Positions 1 to 10,800 of a DNA stretch of 64,000 nucleotides are shown piece after piece; position 1 is the stretch's first letter, and the number at the start of each line of letters is the position of its first letter. Position numbers and translations under genes: made by a program. The notes under the pieces are model-generated. The model had not been told where the DNA came from. It was given only the letters and a program-made list of their open reading frames with translations, and made no database searches. The DNA is from Rhynchopus sp. YZ270_cl-10 (lineage: Eukaryota; Euglenozoa; Diplonemea; Diplonemida; Diplonemidae), in assembly GCA_964035575.1 (NCBI GenBank), contig OZ037862.1, positions 186,001-250,000 on the forward strand, read 5' to 3'.

Positions 1-76
1 CCTTAAGGACGCAGACCACTGCGAAAAAGAAGACATTGAAACACAGCGTGTTTGCACCCCAAAGTTGACTATGAAA

Positions 77-183
77 TACCGTCTTCGTAAAAAATGTTCG
101 ACCGTAATAAAGTTCGTCCTTTTCCGGATTTTTCTGGAAAGTTCGTCCTTTTTTTACGGTTGAACATTTTTACGAAGACGGTA
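77..183. repeat. Inverted repeat (hairpin) near the left edge
   Basis: Two arms of about 30 bp (77-107 and 154-183) are reverse complements apart from one base of length difference. Each arm starts or ends with TACCGTCTTCG / CGAAGACGGTA. The ~46 bp between them holds two copies of AAAGTTCGTCC. The structure lies downstream of the stop of the minus-strand coiled-coil gene. No coding capacity is seen in 1-413. It could be a small palindromic insertion or a structured 3' region; no target duplication is obvious. Confidence 0.7.
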
Positions 184-413
184 CAAAGCCCTCTGGTGAC
201 AGTCCATAAATAAACGTGGAAGACTAGAATTTTTATCCTATCGTCTACAGTTCGCCGCTCCCTCCAAACTTAGCACAGTTCGGCTACGGGCTGTAAAAAA
301 AAATGGTTTTGCGGAGTTCAGTTGAGAAGACGTTTTTTAAACTTCGACATAAATTTTGTAAGATAAATGTGCATAAAGAGAAGGTGAAAGCGCACAAAAA
401 ACGCTTTCATCGT

Positions 414-2876
414 TCATCTGCAAAATACATTACATACTTTTGGATGGTCTGGCGGGGTCGGCTCGCAGTTATCCGCCTCACTGTTTCCCTTCATCCGTGC
501 CACCAAGAGACTCTTCCGCTTCTTCCTCTTCTTCTTCTTGTTAATGATGTTGATCACACTGAGGGCACGGTTGCTGTCGACTTCGGTCAGTTCTGCGGCA
601 GCCTCTCCTCCACCTCCTCCTCCCCCCTCCCCTTCAACTTCATCTGCTTTCGGCACGACCTCCCCAATGCTCTGTTTCGCTGGAGGTGGTGGCCGCACAC
701 TGTGCACCGCCACCGCCACCTCCACCTCCTCACCACTCTCCGCCTCGTAGTGATCTGTGTAGTCCTGATCCGTCTCGGGCGGGTCTTCAGTGACACTCTG
801 GTCGGCCCTCTCCTCCTTCTCCTCCTCTTCCTCCTCCTCATGCCCAGAGGCTTCGTCTTCCTCTTCTTCATGTTCCGCCTCCTCTTCAGCTTCTGAAGGT
901 ACATCCTCTGGTTCGTGTTCGTGTTCTGTGTCATCTTCTTCCTCCTCCTCTCCATCTTCTGCAGAGTTGGAATGCAAATCTTCGGAATCGTCTTGAGAGT
1001 CGTGCTCGTCGTGCTGCTCGGTTTCGTGGTGTGTTTCTTCCTGTTTAGGGGGTTCTTCGTGAGTTGTGTCGCTGTCCGCTTCATCAGCTGTGGTGTGGTC
1101 ATGAGATTCCTCGATGTGGTCGGGTTTGTTTGATTCTTGGGGGGGGTTTGGAGGTGGTTCATTTATAGGTTCATGTGGTGGTGCTACGGTAGGACACTTT
1201 CCTGATTCCATATAGTTCACGGTGTTTGCTTCGATGAGGGCTGCGAGGTGGTCGTTTGCAGGTTTGTGGATTTCATTGAAATTGTGGAGAGTGGGGATGT
1301 ACGCTTGGTGGTGTTGGCTGGAGGGGTGCGGCTGGCGGGTAGAATGCTCGATAGATGTGGTGGTTTGGAGGAGGGTAGACTGGCTTGGCCTGCGTATGCC
1401 TTTTTGCTTGCGAGCGATGGCAACCCTGCTGTTGATATTGGCACTGCGTACCATTTCCTTTAACACTGCATTCGCGATGGTCAACTCATCAACCTGTCGT
1501 TGTAACGAACTCTCCGCGGAGCTCTTTAACGCCTCCTTCAACGCCTTTAACTCATCTCTGGTTTTCTTCAAATCACGACCCGCATTTTTCTCCTTCTCCT
1601 GACTACGTGACAAGGAAACGCTAACATCCTGCACCTTTTGGTGTTGAATGAGATATTCTCGCTTCATCTTCGCCTTCTCGTCTTCTTGAGAAACGATCCG
1701 TTCATTCAGAAGCGCAATCTTTTCGCGCAACAATTTATTTTGTTTTTGCATTTTCAATGCGGCCGCGGTTTCGTCTTGCTGCTTTGACATGGAGCTTTGG
1801 AAAGACGCAAGCTTTTCTTTGAGTTTCTCGTTTTCCGCTTTTCCCATATCGATAAGAGATCGGTAGTCGTCAACTATTAGATTTAGGTCAGATATTCTGC
1901 TTGCGGCGACCTCGTTTTTTGCTTTTTCTTGTTTTTGGGATAAAGTGAGCGAGGCGAGCTCTTCATGCAGCTGATTGGCTTCGGAGGAGAAGTTTCCGGA
2001 CAGCGCTGCCGCTGCTGATGCTTCTCTTTGGAGTGCTTCCTTCTCTTCTCTGAGGGCAAGCACTTCTTCACATAATGAGTTGACTCTACTCTGCGCGGCC
2101 TCTGCCGCAGCAGACGACGTTGCCTTGAGACTAATATTCTGTGCATGCAATTCGCTGTTTTGTGCCCGAAGTACCCCTTCCTCAGAGGCCTCGCTGGACA
2201 GCGCAGCGTTCTCAGTCGTTAACACCGCGAGGCGGACCTGCACCCTATTCATATCATCGCGCAACGTTTCATTTTCCCTCCTCAATGCTTCATTCTCCCT
2301 TACCGCTGCCTCCTCCCTCTCAGCCACCCCTTCGCCCCCTTGCTCCACCTCAACAACTCTTCGTTCTAGGTCTGCGATCTTTGCGCAGGCTGCATCCCTT
2401 TCGATCAACAAATCTTCAAAGCGGCCCTGCAACAATTCACTCGAATCGCGTCGCCCTGATACTATACCATGCAATTCGCTGATCTCCGCCTGCATTTGTT
2501 GTAGCCTCCCATCTACGATACCCTTCTGAGAGGTAAGTGTTGAGAGAGTGTGCTCGAGGTCGGCTACCCGCTGGCGTTCTTCTGCGAGAGAAGTTTTGGT
2601 GGAGGCGAGGGTGTCTTGGGTACGACGGAGGTCGTCCGCCATTATGTCAGGGTTGTCGAGCTGGATGGACGTAGTGTCCATGCGTCGGAGGTCCTGGTTC
2701 TCATCCTTTAGGCGCTCCACCTCACACTGCAGGCGTTCAATTTGAGGAAATAAATCCGTAATCTCCAACTGATTCGTCAGCTGCAAAATCTTTTTATCAG
2801 CAGCCCTCAACTCCTCGCGAAGTACGTCCTCCTCCATAAGAGAGTATTCACGTTCATGGTCGTCCTCTACAAGCAT
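414..2876 (-). CDS. Coiled-coil protein with long acidic tail (820 aa)
   Basis: This is one uninterrupted frame of 820 residues that begins MLVEDDHEREYSLMEED. Residues ~15-490 are heptad-rich and rich in Glu, Lys, Leu, Arg and Ala, as in a long parallel coiled coil. They are followed by a His/Ser/Thr/Pro-rich linker and then (~560-770) a very acidic Glu/Asp/His tail with runs such as HEEEEEEEKEE. Near the C-terminus a cluster KKKKRKKRKS could act as a nuclear signal or nucleic-acid patch. No enzymatic domain is visible. Proteins of this build are often cytoskeletal, flagellar or nuclear scaffolds, but I do not recognise a family. The skewed composition leaves several long frames open on the opposite strand, which I treat as shadows. 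The start sits just after a long pyrimidine stretch on the minus strand (2880-2930). Confidence 0.85.
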   Translation of the reverse strand: MLVEDDHEREYSLMEEDVLREELRAADKKILQLTNQLEITDLFPQIERLQCEVERLKDENQDLRRMDTTSIQLDNPDIMADDLRRTQDTLASTKTSLAEERQRVADLEHTLSTLTSQKGIVDGRLQQMQAEISELHGIVSGRRDSSELLQGRFEDLLIERDAACAKIADLERRVVEVEQGGEGVAEREEAAVRENEALRRENETLRDDMNRVQVRLAVLTTENAALSSEASEEGVLRAQNSELHAQNISLKATSSAAAEAAQSRVNSLCEEVLALREEKEALQREASAAAALSGNFSSEANQLHEELASLTLSQKQEKAKNEVAASRISDLNLIVDDYRSLIDMGKAENEKLKEKLASFQSSMSKQQDETAAALKMQKQNKLLREKIALLNERIVSQEDEKAKMKREYLIQHQKVQDVSVSLSRSQEKEKNAGRDLKKTRDELKALKEALKSSAESSLQRQVDELTIANAVLKEMVRSANINSRVAIARKQKGIRRPSQSTLLQTTTSIEHSTRQPHPSSQHHQAYIPTLHNFNEIHKPANDHLAALIEANTVNYMESGKCPTVAPPHEPINEPPPNPPQESNKPDHIEESHDHTTADEADSDTTHEEPPKQEETHHETEQHDEHDSQDDSEDLHSNSAEDGEEEEEDDTEHEHEPEDVPSEAEEEAEHEEEEDEASGHEEEEEEEKEERADQSVTEDPPETDQDYTDHYEAESGEEVEVAVAVHSVRPPPPAKQSIGEVVPKADEVEGEGGGGGGGEAAAELTEVDSNRALSVINIINKKKKRKKRKSLLVARMKGNSEADNCEPTPPDHPKVCNVFCR

Positions 2877-4235
2877 TTTAAAAGAGAAAGAGAAAAGAAA
2901 AGAAGAAAAAGGAAAAAGGGTTTTGAATAAACAATACTAATGCTCAGTCAATTGAGAAGGAAAAAAAATGTGCAAAAAAAAAAAAAAAGGGGGGGTTCAA
3001 GACAGCATTGTAGGTGGAAGGAGTGGGGCTGTCTATTTTTTGGTTCTGTGAATTTAGGGATAATTTGAGTGGGGGTGGTTTTGGAGTTTTTTATGTAAAA
3101 AGTGTTTTTTTGGGAGGATTTTGGTTTTGAATCTGGTGAACCTTTTCCCCTCCCTACCACTGCCCCCCTCCCTCACCTTTTTCCCCATCCCCACCCTTTG
3201 GACGCAAGAAAAAAAGCCGTGGGTGAGGAGATATTTCTCCAACCTACCCGACAGTGAAGTAAATGACTTGACGTTGTGGTTTTACTTATTTTACTTCACG
3301 GTTGCGTAAAAAACCCCCCTTCTGTGGAAACCTAGACCAAAGGGTAGAAACACTTTCCTAACACAAAGGGGAAGAAGGCAAAGAGAGCTCATGCAAATTT
3401 TGAAGGGGAAAAATAAGCAGTTTCTTGCATCAACAACCTTACCCACCAAAATGGTGGCCGGTGCGCACCAGAGGAAGCTAGGCTGCTTAACAGAAGGTAT
3501 ATCTCGATCTCTACAGACCTGCAGAGATGTGACAAATTAGAGTTCTCCAGAAAAAAACTCTTTGTTTTTTTTTTTTTTGCATATGGCCTCCGTAGAAAGA
3601 GACGAGAAGAACGAAAGAATAATAGCGGAAAAATGATAGTTCCTACGGGGCACCTTGCCTTGAAGCGAACCTCAACTGGGATGCAAAAATAACTAGATTT
3701 TTGCAAGATGGAACATACCTCTTTCCCTTGCAGTGCTGCGTGTTGCAGGAACAAAGAGTTGAAAATGTGCATAAAACACACAATAGAAGAGTCTTGTACA
3801 CAGAATACACCAGAAAACCAGAGAAACAAAACAGAGGTGAGTTTGTGATAAAAAAGAGTGCAATAATGAGAAAGCTGAAGAGTGCAAGCCTCACCGTAGA
3901 CCGGCGGACGCAGACATAGGGGAACAAAAAGAAGAAAAAAATAAGATAGCAACGTTTGATGCGGTGCATCGACAGCACAGTGTGTAGATACCAACACCCT
4001 CCCCTGCCCCTTCACCCCTCCCCAGCACCACCCCCCCCTTCCCCACCAAATCGCCGGAAGAAGAATAGAAAAAACTCTAACGAATGCCAAAATGAGCCCA
4101 TATGGGGCACATCTGAATCACAGAAATGCCCCTCTTCCCCTCAACCTCACCTCTCCCCTCTCCAAATAGCCTGAAGGTATTCCTCCTCTCCTTTAGACGT
4201 AAGAACGGAAGTTCAAAAAAAAAAAATTTTTTTTT

Positions 4236-4275
4236 GATTTGAAATACAAAGCCTTGACAGTGTACCTTAAAAATG
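4236..4275 (+). repeat. Hairpin repeat family H2, short copy
   Basis: The sequence TTGAAATACAAAGCC, a spacer, then AGTGTACCTT can fold through TACA/TGTA pairing. The same ordered blocks recur near 8232, 22974, 23249, 31053, 31530 and 41275. An A-rich tract precedes the copy, as in most members. Confidence 0.6.
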
Positions 4276-4352
4276 CAAAATGTCTCTACCAACACATCTC
4301 TAATCGTTAGATGAATTTCAAATGCATGCATCGTTCACTACCGTTTTCTAAT

Positions 4353-4432
4353 TTTTTTGATAAATTGTTGGAGTAGTGTAGTTGCCTCAGTTTTGTGTTG
4401 CCACAGTTTTGTGCAATCTACACTGACATTTT
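4353..4432 (+). repeat. 70-80 bp dispersed repeat (H5), plus orientation
   Basis: The block starts TTTTTTTGATAAATTGTTGG, continues through GTAGTTGCCTCAGTTTTGTG and ends with TGTGCAATCTACACTG. Close copies occur at 18473-18548 and 43029-43108 in the same orientation, and at 30654-30730 and 33917-33984 in the opposite orientation. The poly-T start (poly-A on the other strand) suggests a short retroposed element read from the minus strand. Confidence 0.75.
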
Positions 4433-4510
4433 ATACTCCAGCAAAACGAAGGGCTTTCATTTGCAAACCCATTTCCCTTTTGTTTTTTTCGTCGCACCGC
4501 AATCTCTCTC

Positions 4511-6991
4511 TCAACTCTCCGACCTCGACAGATATGGGTAAAAGCAGTCGTCCCCACCACCCACCGCGCCGCCCTCAGAGATCGATGGGAAGTCCTCACT
4601 CACAACACCTCCACTCTCCCCAAAGTACTCTCCTCCTGCACCAAAGTAGGCTCCAGGCTCGAAGGCTCCTGAATCGCTTGGGCTGGTCGGACTGCTTCGT
4701 GGGTTAGGAAACTGATCGGATAAAGCTTGCAGTCGCACCAAAACCTCTAATGTCGCGAGACGTGCCCTTTCTGGAACCCAGCTGGGCCCTATGGCAGCGT
4801 CCCATAGACTCTTTGCCAAGGCGTCTTCTTCTACTACATAAGGTGGGGCTCCTTTTCCACCTCCAACTACTTCATCTCTCACCAACTCCGCAAAACTCAC
4901 CCCCCCTTCCTCAACCTCACAGAGCAAACTCCGGAATGGCGTGCCCCCCTCCAGGACCTCCCACAATAGACACGCAAAGCTCCAAATATCATAGCTTGCC
5001 CTGCTTTTATATACTACATCACGTTGCAACGCTTCTGGAGGCGCCCAGGGTACGCAAATAACAGGGTTTGGCGTGCCTTCTGTGCATAATGACCCTACAT
5101 CGCCTAATTTGAATAGTCCGTTAGAACAAACCAGAACGTTCCGTGCTGCGACGTCCATATGAACCAATCGAGGAGACCTACTATGCAAATAAGCCAAAGC
5201 CTGGCCAATACAAAGCCCCGTCTGCAACGCCACCCACCCCCTCTCCTGCGGCCCCAAAGAACCATTATGGGTCAACGACGTTAACGTCCCCCCAGGGCAA
5301 AACTCTGTTACCATCCACTCTGTTCCATTTGTTTTCACCCAACCATAGAAATTAACAATGCTATTATGCCGTAAACTCATTAAATACGTCGTTTCTCTGA
5401 GAAATGCACGTTTTCGCTTTAATCTTGTTAACGGCGCTTCGGTAGGCTTTGTACGAAGTTCTTTTACGGCAACGGTTTCCATTGTTGAAGAGTAGGTGGC
5501 TTTGTATACGGTTCCAAAAGAGCCGTGCCCGATGGTGATGAAGTTTGACAGTGCAGTAGGAGGTATGGTGTAGGAATCCGGCAGACCATCCGCAGTAATC
5601 GAAACCTCGCTAGAAAGCAACGCACACAACAACCCTGCAAAACAATTCCCCTCCTCCCCCATAATATTCGCCCGACCAACCCCCTGCAGACACGGCAACG
5701 TCCTCTGCGGTACACCTTCTACATCGTTCAATATCTCATACACCATTTCCCTTAACAACTCCATCAAACCTTCTGTCTTAAGAACATTCCTATTTGACGC
5801 CACTTCCGCCCCAGCACGAAAATTTTTGAGAAGATACACAATCTCCTTCGCCGCAAGACAGGCAAGAGAAGCAGAGTACGCTGCATTGTTGTTAGTTGTC
5901 TCGATGTTCTTGAGAAAGGCTCGTTTGTAGCATATCTCGGCTTCGGTAGCGCCGCTATCGCATATTAGACTGAGCAGAATGAATGCAAGCGATTGAACCT
6001 GTCGGTCGGCAACTTCAAGACAGGAGCACAATGCACGGCGTAGGTTGTCTCGTGTGCAGACGTCCACAACGGATACTGCTTGCCGGCCACCAAGCGAACC
6101 TACCATGCATATGAGAAATAGCAACACACTCCGCGCAACGTTCAAATGGGTGGTCCCTGCCAGTGTTAGTACTACAGAGAGACAGTCGTACCCTGCCTCC
6201 CTTTCGCGTTCCGTATGTGAAAATGAGGCACCACGTTTACGAGGTGAATGGCGTGCTGTAGGAGGAGGGGGTGGACAGCACATCACCCGATGCACCTTCT
6301 CCGCTTGGCTGTTGTACGCAAGAAAGGTGAGCAAGCCTAGGGAGTGATGCGCGGTTTTCAGGGCATAGCTTTGCTGCGCCCTACTGCTCAGAAGCTGATC
6401 TGCGCTGAAGCACTGCAATACCCTCAACATATTCTCTGTCGTACTCACCGCAGCCGCTCCAATCGTACTACAACACAACACCTTGACCACCCTCAACACC
6501 TCCGGCTGCAAATGATTCCCCCCACACGCCTCTAGCAAATCAAACAACCCTGGTATCCCCCCTTCACTTATAAAGTCACTCATAAAGCTTCCCCCCTGCA
6601 ATGCTCCGTGCAGCTTATAGAGCAGCATGTTGGATACCCTAGCAGACGTGTCTTTGCAGGAAGACTCTAAGGAAAGTTGCATTTCTTCCAACGCAGTACG
6701 TCCTTTGCATTCTTCTGTGACACGGCGGAGGAGCAGGACAGCTTCAGAGGCAGTATTGAAGTTGATCTCAAGCAGCTTGCGTTGTGTCTCCTCCTCATCG
6801 GAGAAGTGAAAGCGCGTCGTCGGCGCTTCTACTGGAGAGGATGGTTCAGAGGAAAAGCTGTCTGTACAGGGGTTGAAGTACATCGAGGTGGAAGAGGCCT
6901 GTACACGTGCCGTCATTGACAGCCAGTCCCGCTGCAAAGGGGCAGAAGGAACAGAAGCACTATCTGCCCCAACCACGCGTTCTTCAACCAT
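4511..6991 (-). CDS. ARM-like N-terminus + TKL-type protein kinase (826 aa)
   Basis: Residues ~70-480 are helical, Leu/Ala-rich and look like armadillo/HEAT-type repeats. Residues ~480-720 form a protein kinase domain. The glycine loop GHGSFGTV is at about 486, the VAVK lysine near 508, an alpha-C RETTYLMSLRH segment next, the catalytic loop HMDVAARNVL near 610, the metal-binding motif DVG (instead of DFG) near 630, the APE equivalent PPEAL near 655 and DIWSFACLLWEV after it. The HxDxAARN loop is tyrosine-kinase/TKL-like, so Ser/Thr or dual specificity cannot be decided. All core catalytic residues are present, so an active kinase is likely. The C-terminal ~100 residues are Gly/Ser-rich. The frame is intact with no intron visible. 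It probably acts in cytosolic signalling; substrates are unknown. Confidence 0.9.
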   Translation of the reverse strand: MVEERVVGADSASVPSAPLQRDWLSMTARVQASSTSMYFNPCTDSFSSEPSSPVEAPTTRFHFSDEEETQRKLLEINFNTASEAVLLLRRVTEECKGRTALEEMQLSLESSCKDTSARVSNMLLYKLHGALQGGSFMSDFISEGGIPGLFDLLEACGGNHLQPEVLRVVKVLCCSTIGAAAVSTTENMLRVLQCFSADQLLSSRAQQSYALKTAHHSLGLLTFLAYNSQAEKVHRVMCCPPPPPTARHSPRKRGASFSHTEREREAGYDCLSVVLTLAGTTHLNVARSVLLFLICMVGSLGGRQAVSVVDVCTRDNLRRALCSCLEVADRQVQSLAFILLSLICDSGATEAEICYKRAFLKNIETTNNNAAYSASLACLAAKEIVYLLKNFRAGAEVASNRNVLKTEGLMELLREMVYEILNDVEGVPQRTLPCLQGVGRANIMGEEGNCFAGLLCALLSSEVSITADGLPDSYTIPPTALSNFITIGHGSFGTVYKATYSSTMETVAVKELRTKPTEAPLTRLKRKRAFLRETTYLMSLRHNSIVNFYGWVKTNGTEWMVTEFCPGGTLTSLTHNGSLGPQERGWVALQTGLCIGQALAYLHSRSPRLVHMDVAARNVLVCSNGLFKLGDVGSLCTEGTPNPVICVPWAPPEALQRDVVYKSRASYDIWSFACLLWEVLEGGTPFRSLLCEVEEGGVSFAELVRDEVVGGGKGAPPYVVEEDALAKSLWDAAIGPSWVPERARLATLEVLVRLQALSDQFPNPRSSPTSPSDSGAFEPGAYFGAGGEYFGESGGVVSEDFPSISEGGAVGGGDDCFYPYLSRSES

Positions 6992-7892
6992 TTTTCAATT
7001 ATGCGGTGTGGGTCGAAGGGAAAAGTGTGGGAGAAGTGTGGGGGTGTGTGAATTTTCTGGTACCCCCCCCTGGAAGTATTGAAGTGTAATATAGTAGGAA
7101 GATGGGGTTAATCGGTGAAAAGTGGTGGGGAACGTATGGGTTTCACTTTCCGACAGTCCTGCACGAACAAAGAAGCACGGCGCACACCTCACAAATAAAG
7201 GTGGGGTGAATGGTGCAAAAGAGAGAAAGAAAATCGATCCCAAGCCTCGCTTAAGATTCGTCTACAAAAGAATGGCTAAATAATAAAAAACACGAATTGC
7301 TCTCATTCCAAGTGTGGGTCAAAATAAAAATGCAACTAGGAACCAAAGAATGTGTCAATGTAGAGAAAGCTTTGAAAGGAAGCACAATACGAACGTATCT
7401 TTGAAAAAAAAATCTGAGAATATTGAAAATATGCTTTCCCCCCGCCGTCTAATTTATATCTATCTAGCGAATTTGGGGGGGGATAGGGACAGAACAAACA
7501 CTATTTTCTAGCAGTAATCTATTTACTTACGACCATCTGTATGGGGTTCTATTGACAACAAAAAAAATCAAACAACTATTTTACCTAGAGACAGGATACT
7601 ACAGACGGACACCTCATCCGTGAGAGTATCGCAGAGAAGTGGCAGAAGAAGACTCTGGTCTGACCCTTTGTTTTGTTCATTGTGCATATTTCCTCAATGT
7701 GTTGTGAAGAAAGAGAACGAGAGAAGATCATTGAGAAAACACGAACAATGCTAAGGCTAGACAAAACGCAACTGTTACTCAAAAAAGGTGAAGTTGATAT
7801 GTGTGCAAACACGGACACATGCACTGACACTCCGTGGGTCATCGAATCCCGGAGTGTTTTACATTGGTGGTGCTTTAAAAAAGTGGAGCTAA
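6992..7892. other. Intergenic spacer with hairpin repeats
   Basis: No gene is supported. The spacer contains a compact CCAAGCCTCGCTTAAG hairpin (about 7231-7261, family H1) and an H3 copy (7789-7867). The rest is A-rich with G and C runs. Confidence 0.55.
7789..7867 (+). repeat. Hairpin repeat family H3
   Basis: GTGAAGTTGATATGTGTGC leads into ATGCACTGACACTCCG, then GTCATCGAATCCCGG and AGTGTTTTACATTGG. ACACTCCG and CGGAGTGT pair around the loop. Related copies are near 18889, 26773, 31250 and 33410. The loop region resembles a tRNA T-arm (TCGAATCCC) but carries two extra bases. Confidence 0.65.
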
Positions 7893-10800
7893 TCAGGGAC
7901 GCTGTGGGAAGTCCAGGTCACGTCTGCCGCGCACCATGACAACGGCAGCTACTTCCGCGTCCAGTCTCTCTAAGGATAATCGGTGCTTCGAGAGCTCTGT
8001 CAAGACGTAGTCGTATTTGCAGGCAGGCTCCCCAGCGATATGCACACCGTCACGCAGCTTGCGAATCTGTGAAACAAAAGAAAAAGTTAATAAATACACC
8101 CAAACCTCTCGTGTACCACGTCTGATCACAATCATTGCACAGCATCGAAGTAAAATGTAAGTTGAAAACGTTTACATCAATACAAAATGCTGTTCAGATG
8201 ATCCTCTGCTGACCGAAGACACCAAAGAAGAACTTGAAATACAAAGCCCTCTCCTCACAGTGTCCCTGTGGTGTATGACTGCACCAATACATCACAAATA
8301 CGAGATAACCTCACACCCTTGTCATACCGCTGATTCGACTTTGCTGAGTCTGTGGTCGTACCCCCCTTGCGACTCAGGCTGTGCCACCTGCGCGACCGTC
8401 ATACCCAGTGACTGTAAATAAATTGGATGTTGTTTCAAAAAAAAGTAACTAAAAACATACCCCATCACGCTGTGGGGACACAGAACGGCTCTGCGAAGAC
8501 TGCGACAGCACGCGTTTGAGCTGCTTTGTGTGCTTCTTGCTGTCCTCTGCGAGGTGCTGCAGCTGCACAACTGCGGTGCAGTTTGCGTCAAGCCGCCCAG
8601 CATGCTTTGTGAGGGCACGCGACAGTGAGTCGACCTTCAACGAGGCTGCCTTCTTCTCCTGCTTTATCGCGTCCAGTGTATCCGTTATGGCCTTCAGGTC
8701 TGCCTGGTTCAACGACTGCATTCTGTCTGCCGTTGAATACGCAATATTCGCTGTGTTCACCGCATCTTCTATAGCCGCCTGCAGACGCACCACACCACCT
8801 ACCTCTGCACTGTCCACACGCTCCGTCAACTTCTCCACCTTCTGCACGCTCTCTGCGGTGAGCACCTCAATGTGCACCAGCTTTTCAACATTCCCCGAAA
8901 TGTTCTGCAGTGTCGTATGCATACGCGATGTGGCTTCCTCAGTTGCGTGAACACGATCCTGCAGCTCTTGAACGGGCAGCTCCGTGAGGGAGCCCTGCAC
9001 TGCATGCTGGTGGTCGATGAAGGCATGCTCCAACGCTTTCTCTGCGGCCTCTAGCCTGTCTATGCGGCAGGCCTGCGACCGCCATTCTGTACAGTGCTCT
9101 TCGCTGAGGAGGACGAGACGGTTGTGCATATTTGATGCAAAGTCTTCTAAGGCAGCCACCTTCTGCTCCGCAACACGCGTCGCAGTGGTGATACCATCTT
9201 CAAGGAGACTCAGCTTGTCCGTCACAGCCCCGCTCCTATCGAAGAGGTCGGCCTCTGAGGACTGCTTGCTGCGGTCCTCTCGCAGAAGACTTTCCTCTAC
9301 TGCCCGCATCTTTGCACCAAGCCTCTCCACCATTTCTGTTGTATTCGCACCATCACCGCTAAGCACCGTCAACTCATGAGTCTGCTTCTGTGTTGCCAAG
9401 ATGTCACGACGCAGGTCTGCCTCCATTGCATCAAGGCGTCGATGGATGTCTCTCGTATGCTGGAGTACACTTTCTTCTACGTGGCGTGGCGTTTCAGCAT
9501 GTACCGCATGAGTCAATGAGGCACCGATGCGCTCCTCTACGTCTGCAAGGCGTTTGCGGGTCTCTCGTGTTTGGAGAATAAAGGAGCGGTCGCAGCCGGA
9601 GAAGGCTGCGGCATGGTCTTCAGGGACAATGTGTTCTGCTCCTGGGTGTGCTGCGCGTGGTGAGGCATTGCGTGGTGAAGGTGCAGAGGGGTCGAGGGAA
9701 ACGAAGATCTCTTGAACGTCGCGTATGCTGCGTTCGCAGGAGGCAAGGCGCTTCGCTGCAGTGTTGTCGCGTAAAGTGCTGGCTTCGATACTGCGCTCGG
9801 CGGCGGTGATGCGTGCAATCGCAGCAATAAGGCTTGCACCCTGAGAAGCTGCCTCCCCCGCAGCGTTCTCGAGAGGTGCCAGACGCTTTGTGATTGAAGC
9901 AAGCTCGCGTGCAATGGGTGCAGTGTCGGCAGCTTCAATAGAGCGTTCCAAAGCTGAGAGGCGTTTCATGTCGTGTTCGTGGCGGTCGCTGTAGGTAGTG
10001 GTGGTGGCCTCGGTGGTGCGTTCTAAGGTGGTGCAGCGCTTCGCAATGGTGGGCATGTCGCGCTCCACCAGAGTGCATAGTTGTGCGTCGCAGTCCTGCA
10101 GTGCGCGTTCCAAGGCGGAAAGGCGCTTGGTGACCAGCGTGGCCTCGTGGCTGTCTGGCTCCTCCTTGCGTTCAACAACGGAGATGCGGCGTGCAAGGGA
10201 GAGGATGTCGCGCTCAGAGGTGCGCGGCTCGTCTTCTTGCTGACCACGTTCCAGTGCAACAATGCGTTTCAGTGCAGCTGCCATTTCACGTTCAGAATGT
10301 GGTAGGCTGTCCTCCACCACCTGTTCGATAGTACCAACCCGACGGCTGAGGGATTGTAGGTCACGTTCTGGTACCCGTGGCTGATCTTCTTCCTGTCCAC
10401 GTTCTAATGCAACAATGCGTTTCAATGCAGATGCCATTTCGCGTTCGGAATGCGGCTGCTGGATGTCCTCCACCACCTGTTCGATTGTACCAACCCGACG
10501 GCTGAGGGATTGCAGATCACGTTCCGGTACCCGTGGCTGATCTTCTTCCTGTCCACGTTCCAGTGCGACAATGCGTTTCAATGCAGATGCCATTTCACGT
10601 TCAGAATGCGGCTGTTGGATATCTTCCACCACCTGTTCGATTGTGCCAACGCGACGGCTGAGGGATTGCAGATCACGTTCTGACACCCGCGGCTCGTCTT
10701 CTTCTTGTCCACGCTCTAATGCAACAATGCGCTTCAAGACGAGGCCGAGCTCGCGTTCGGTGGGCTGCTCCATTTGCTGTTCTAGGGCGGTGAGACGTTC

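Larger units (their letters stand above)
2877..4510. other. Intergenic spacer with dispersed repeats
   Basis: No supported gene is seen. The spacer is rich in poly-A/T and poly-C tracts. It holds one copy of the TTGAAATACAAAGCC hairpin repeat (about 4236-4275) and, right after it, one copy of the ~70 bp TGATAAATTGTTGGAGTAGTG repeat (4353-4432). Open frames of up to 233 codons here are low-complexity and lack any domain. Confidence 0.6.

Noticed and set aside
3389-4090. 233-codon minus-strand frame
   Set aside because: Low-complexity, Phe/Ser/Leu-rich, no domain, in a repeat-bearing spacer.
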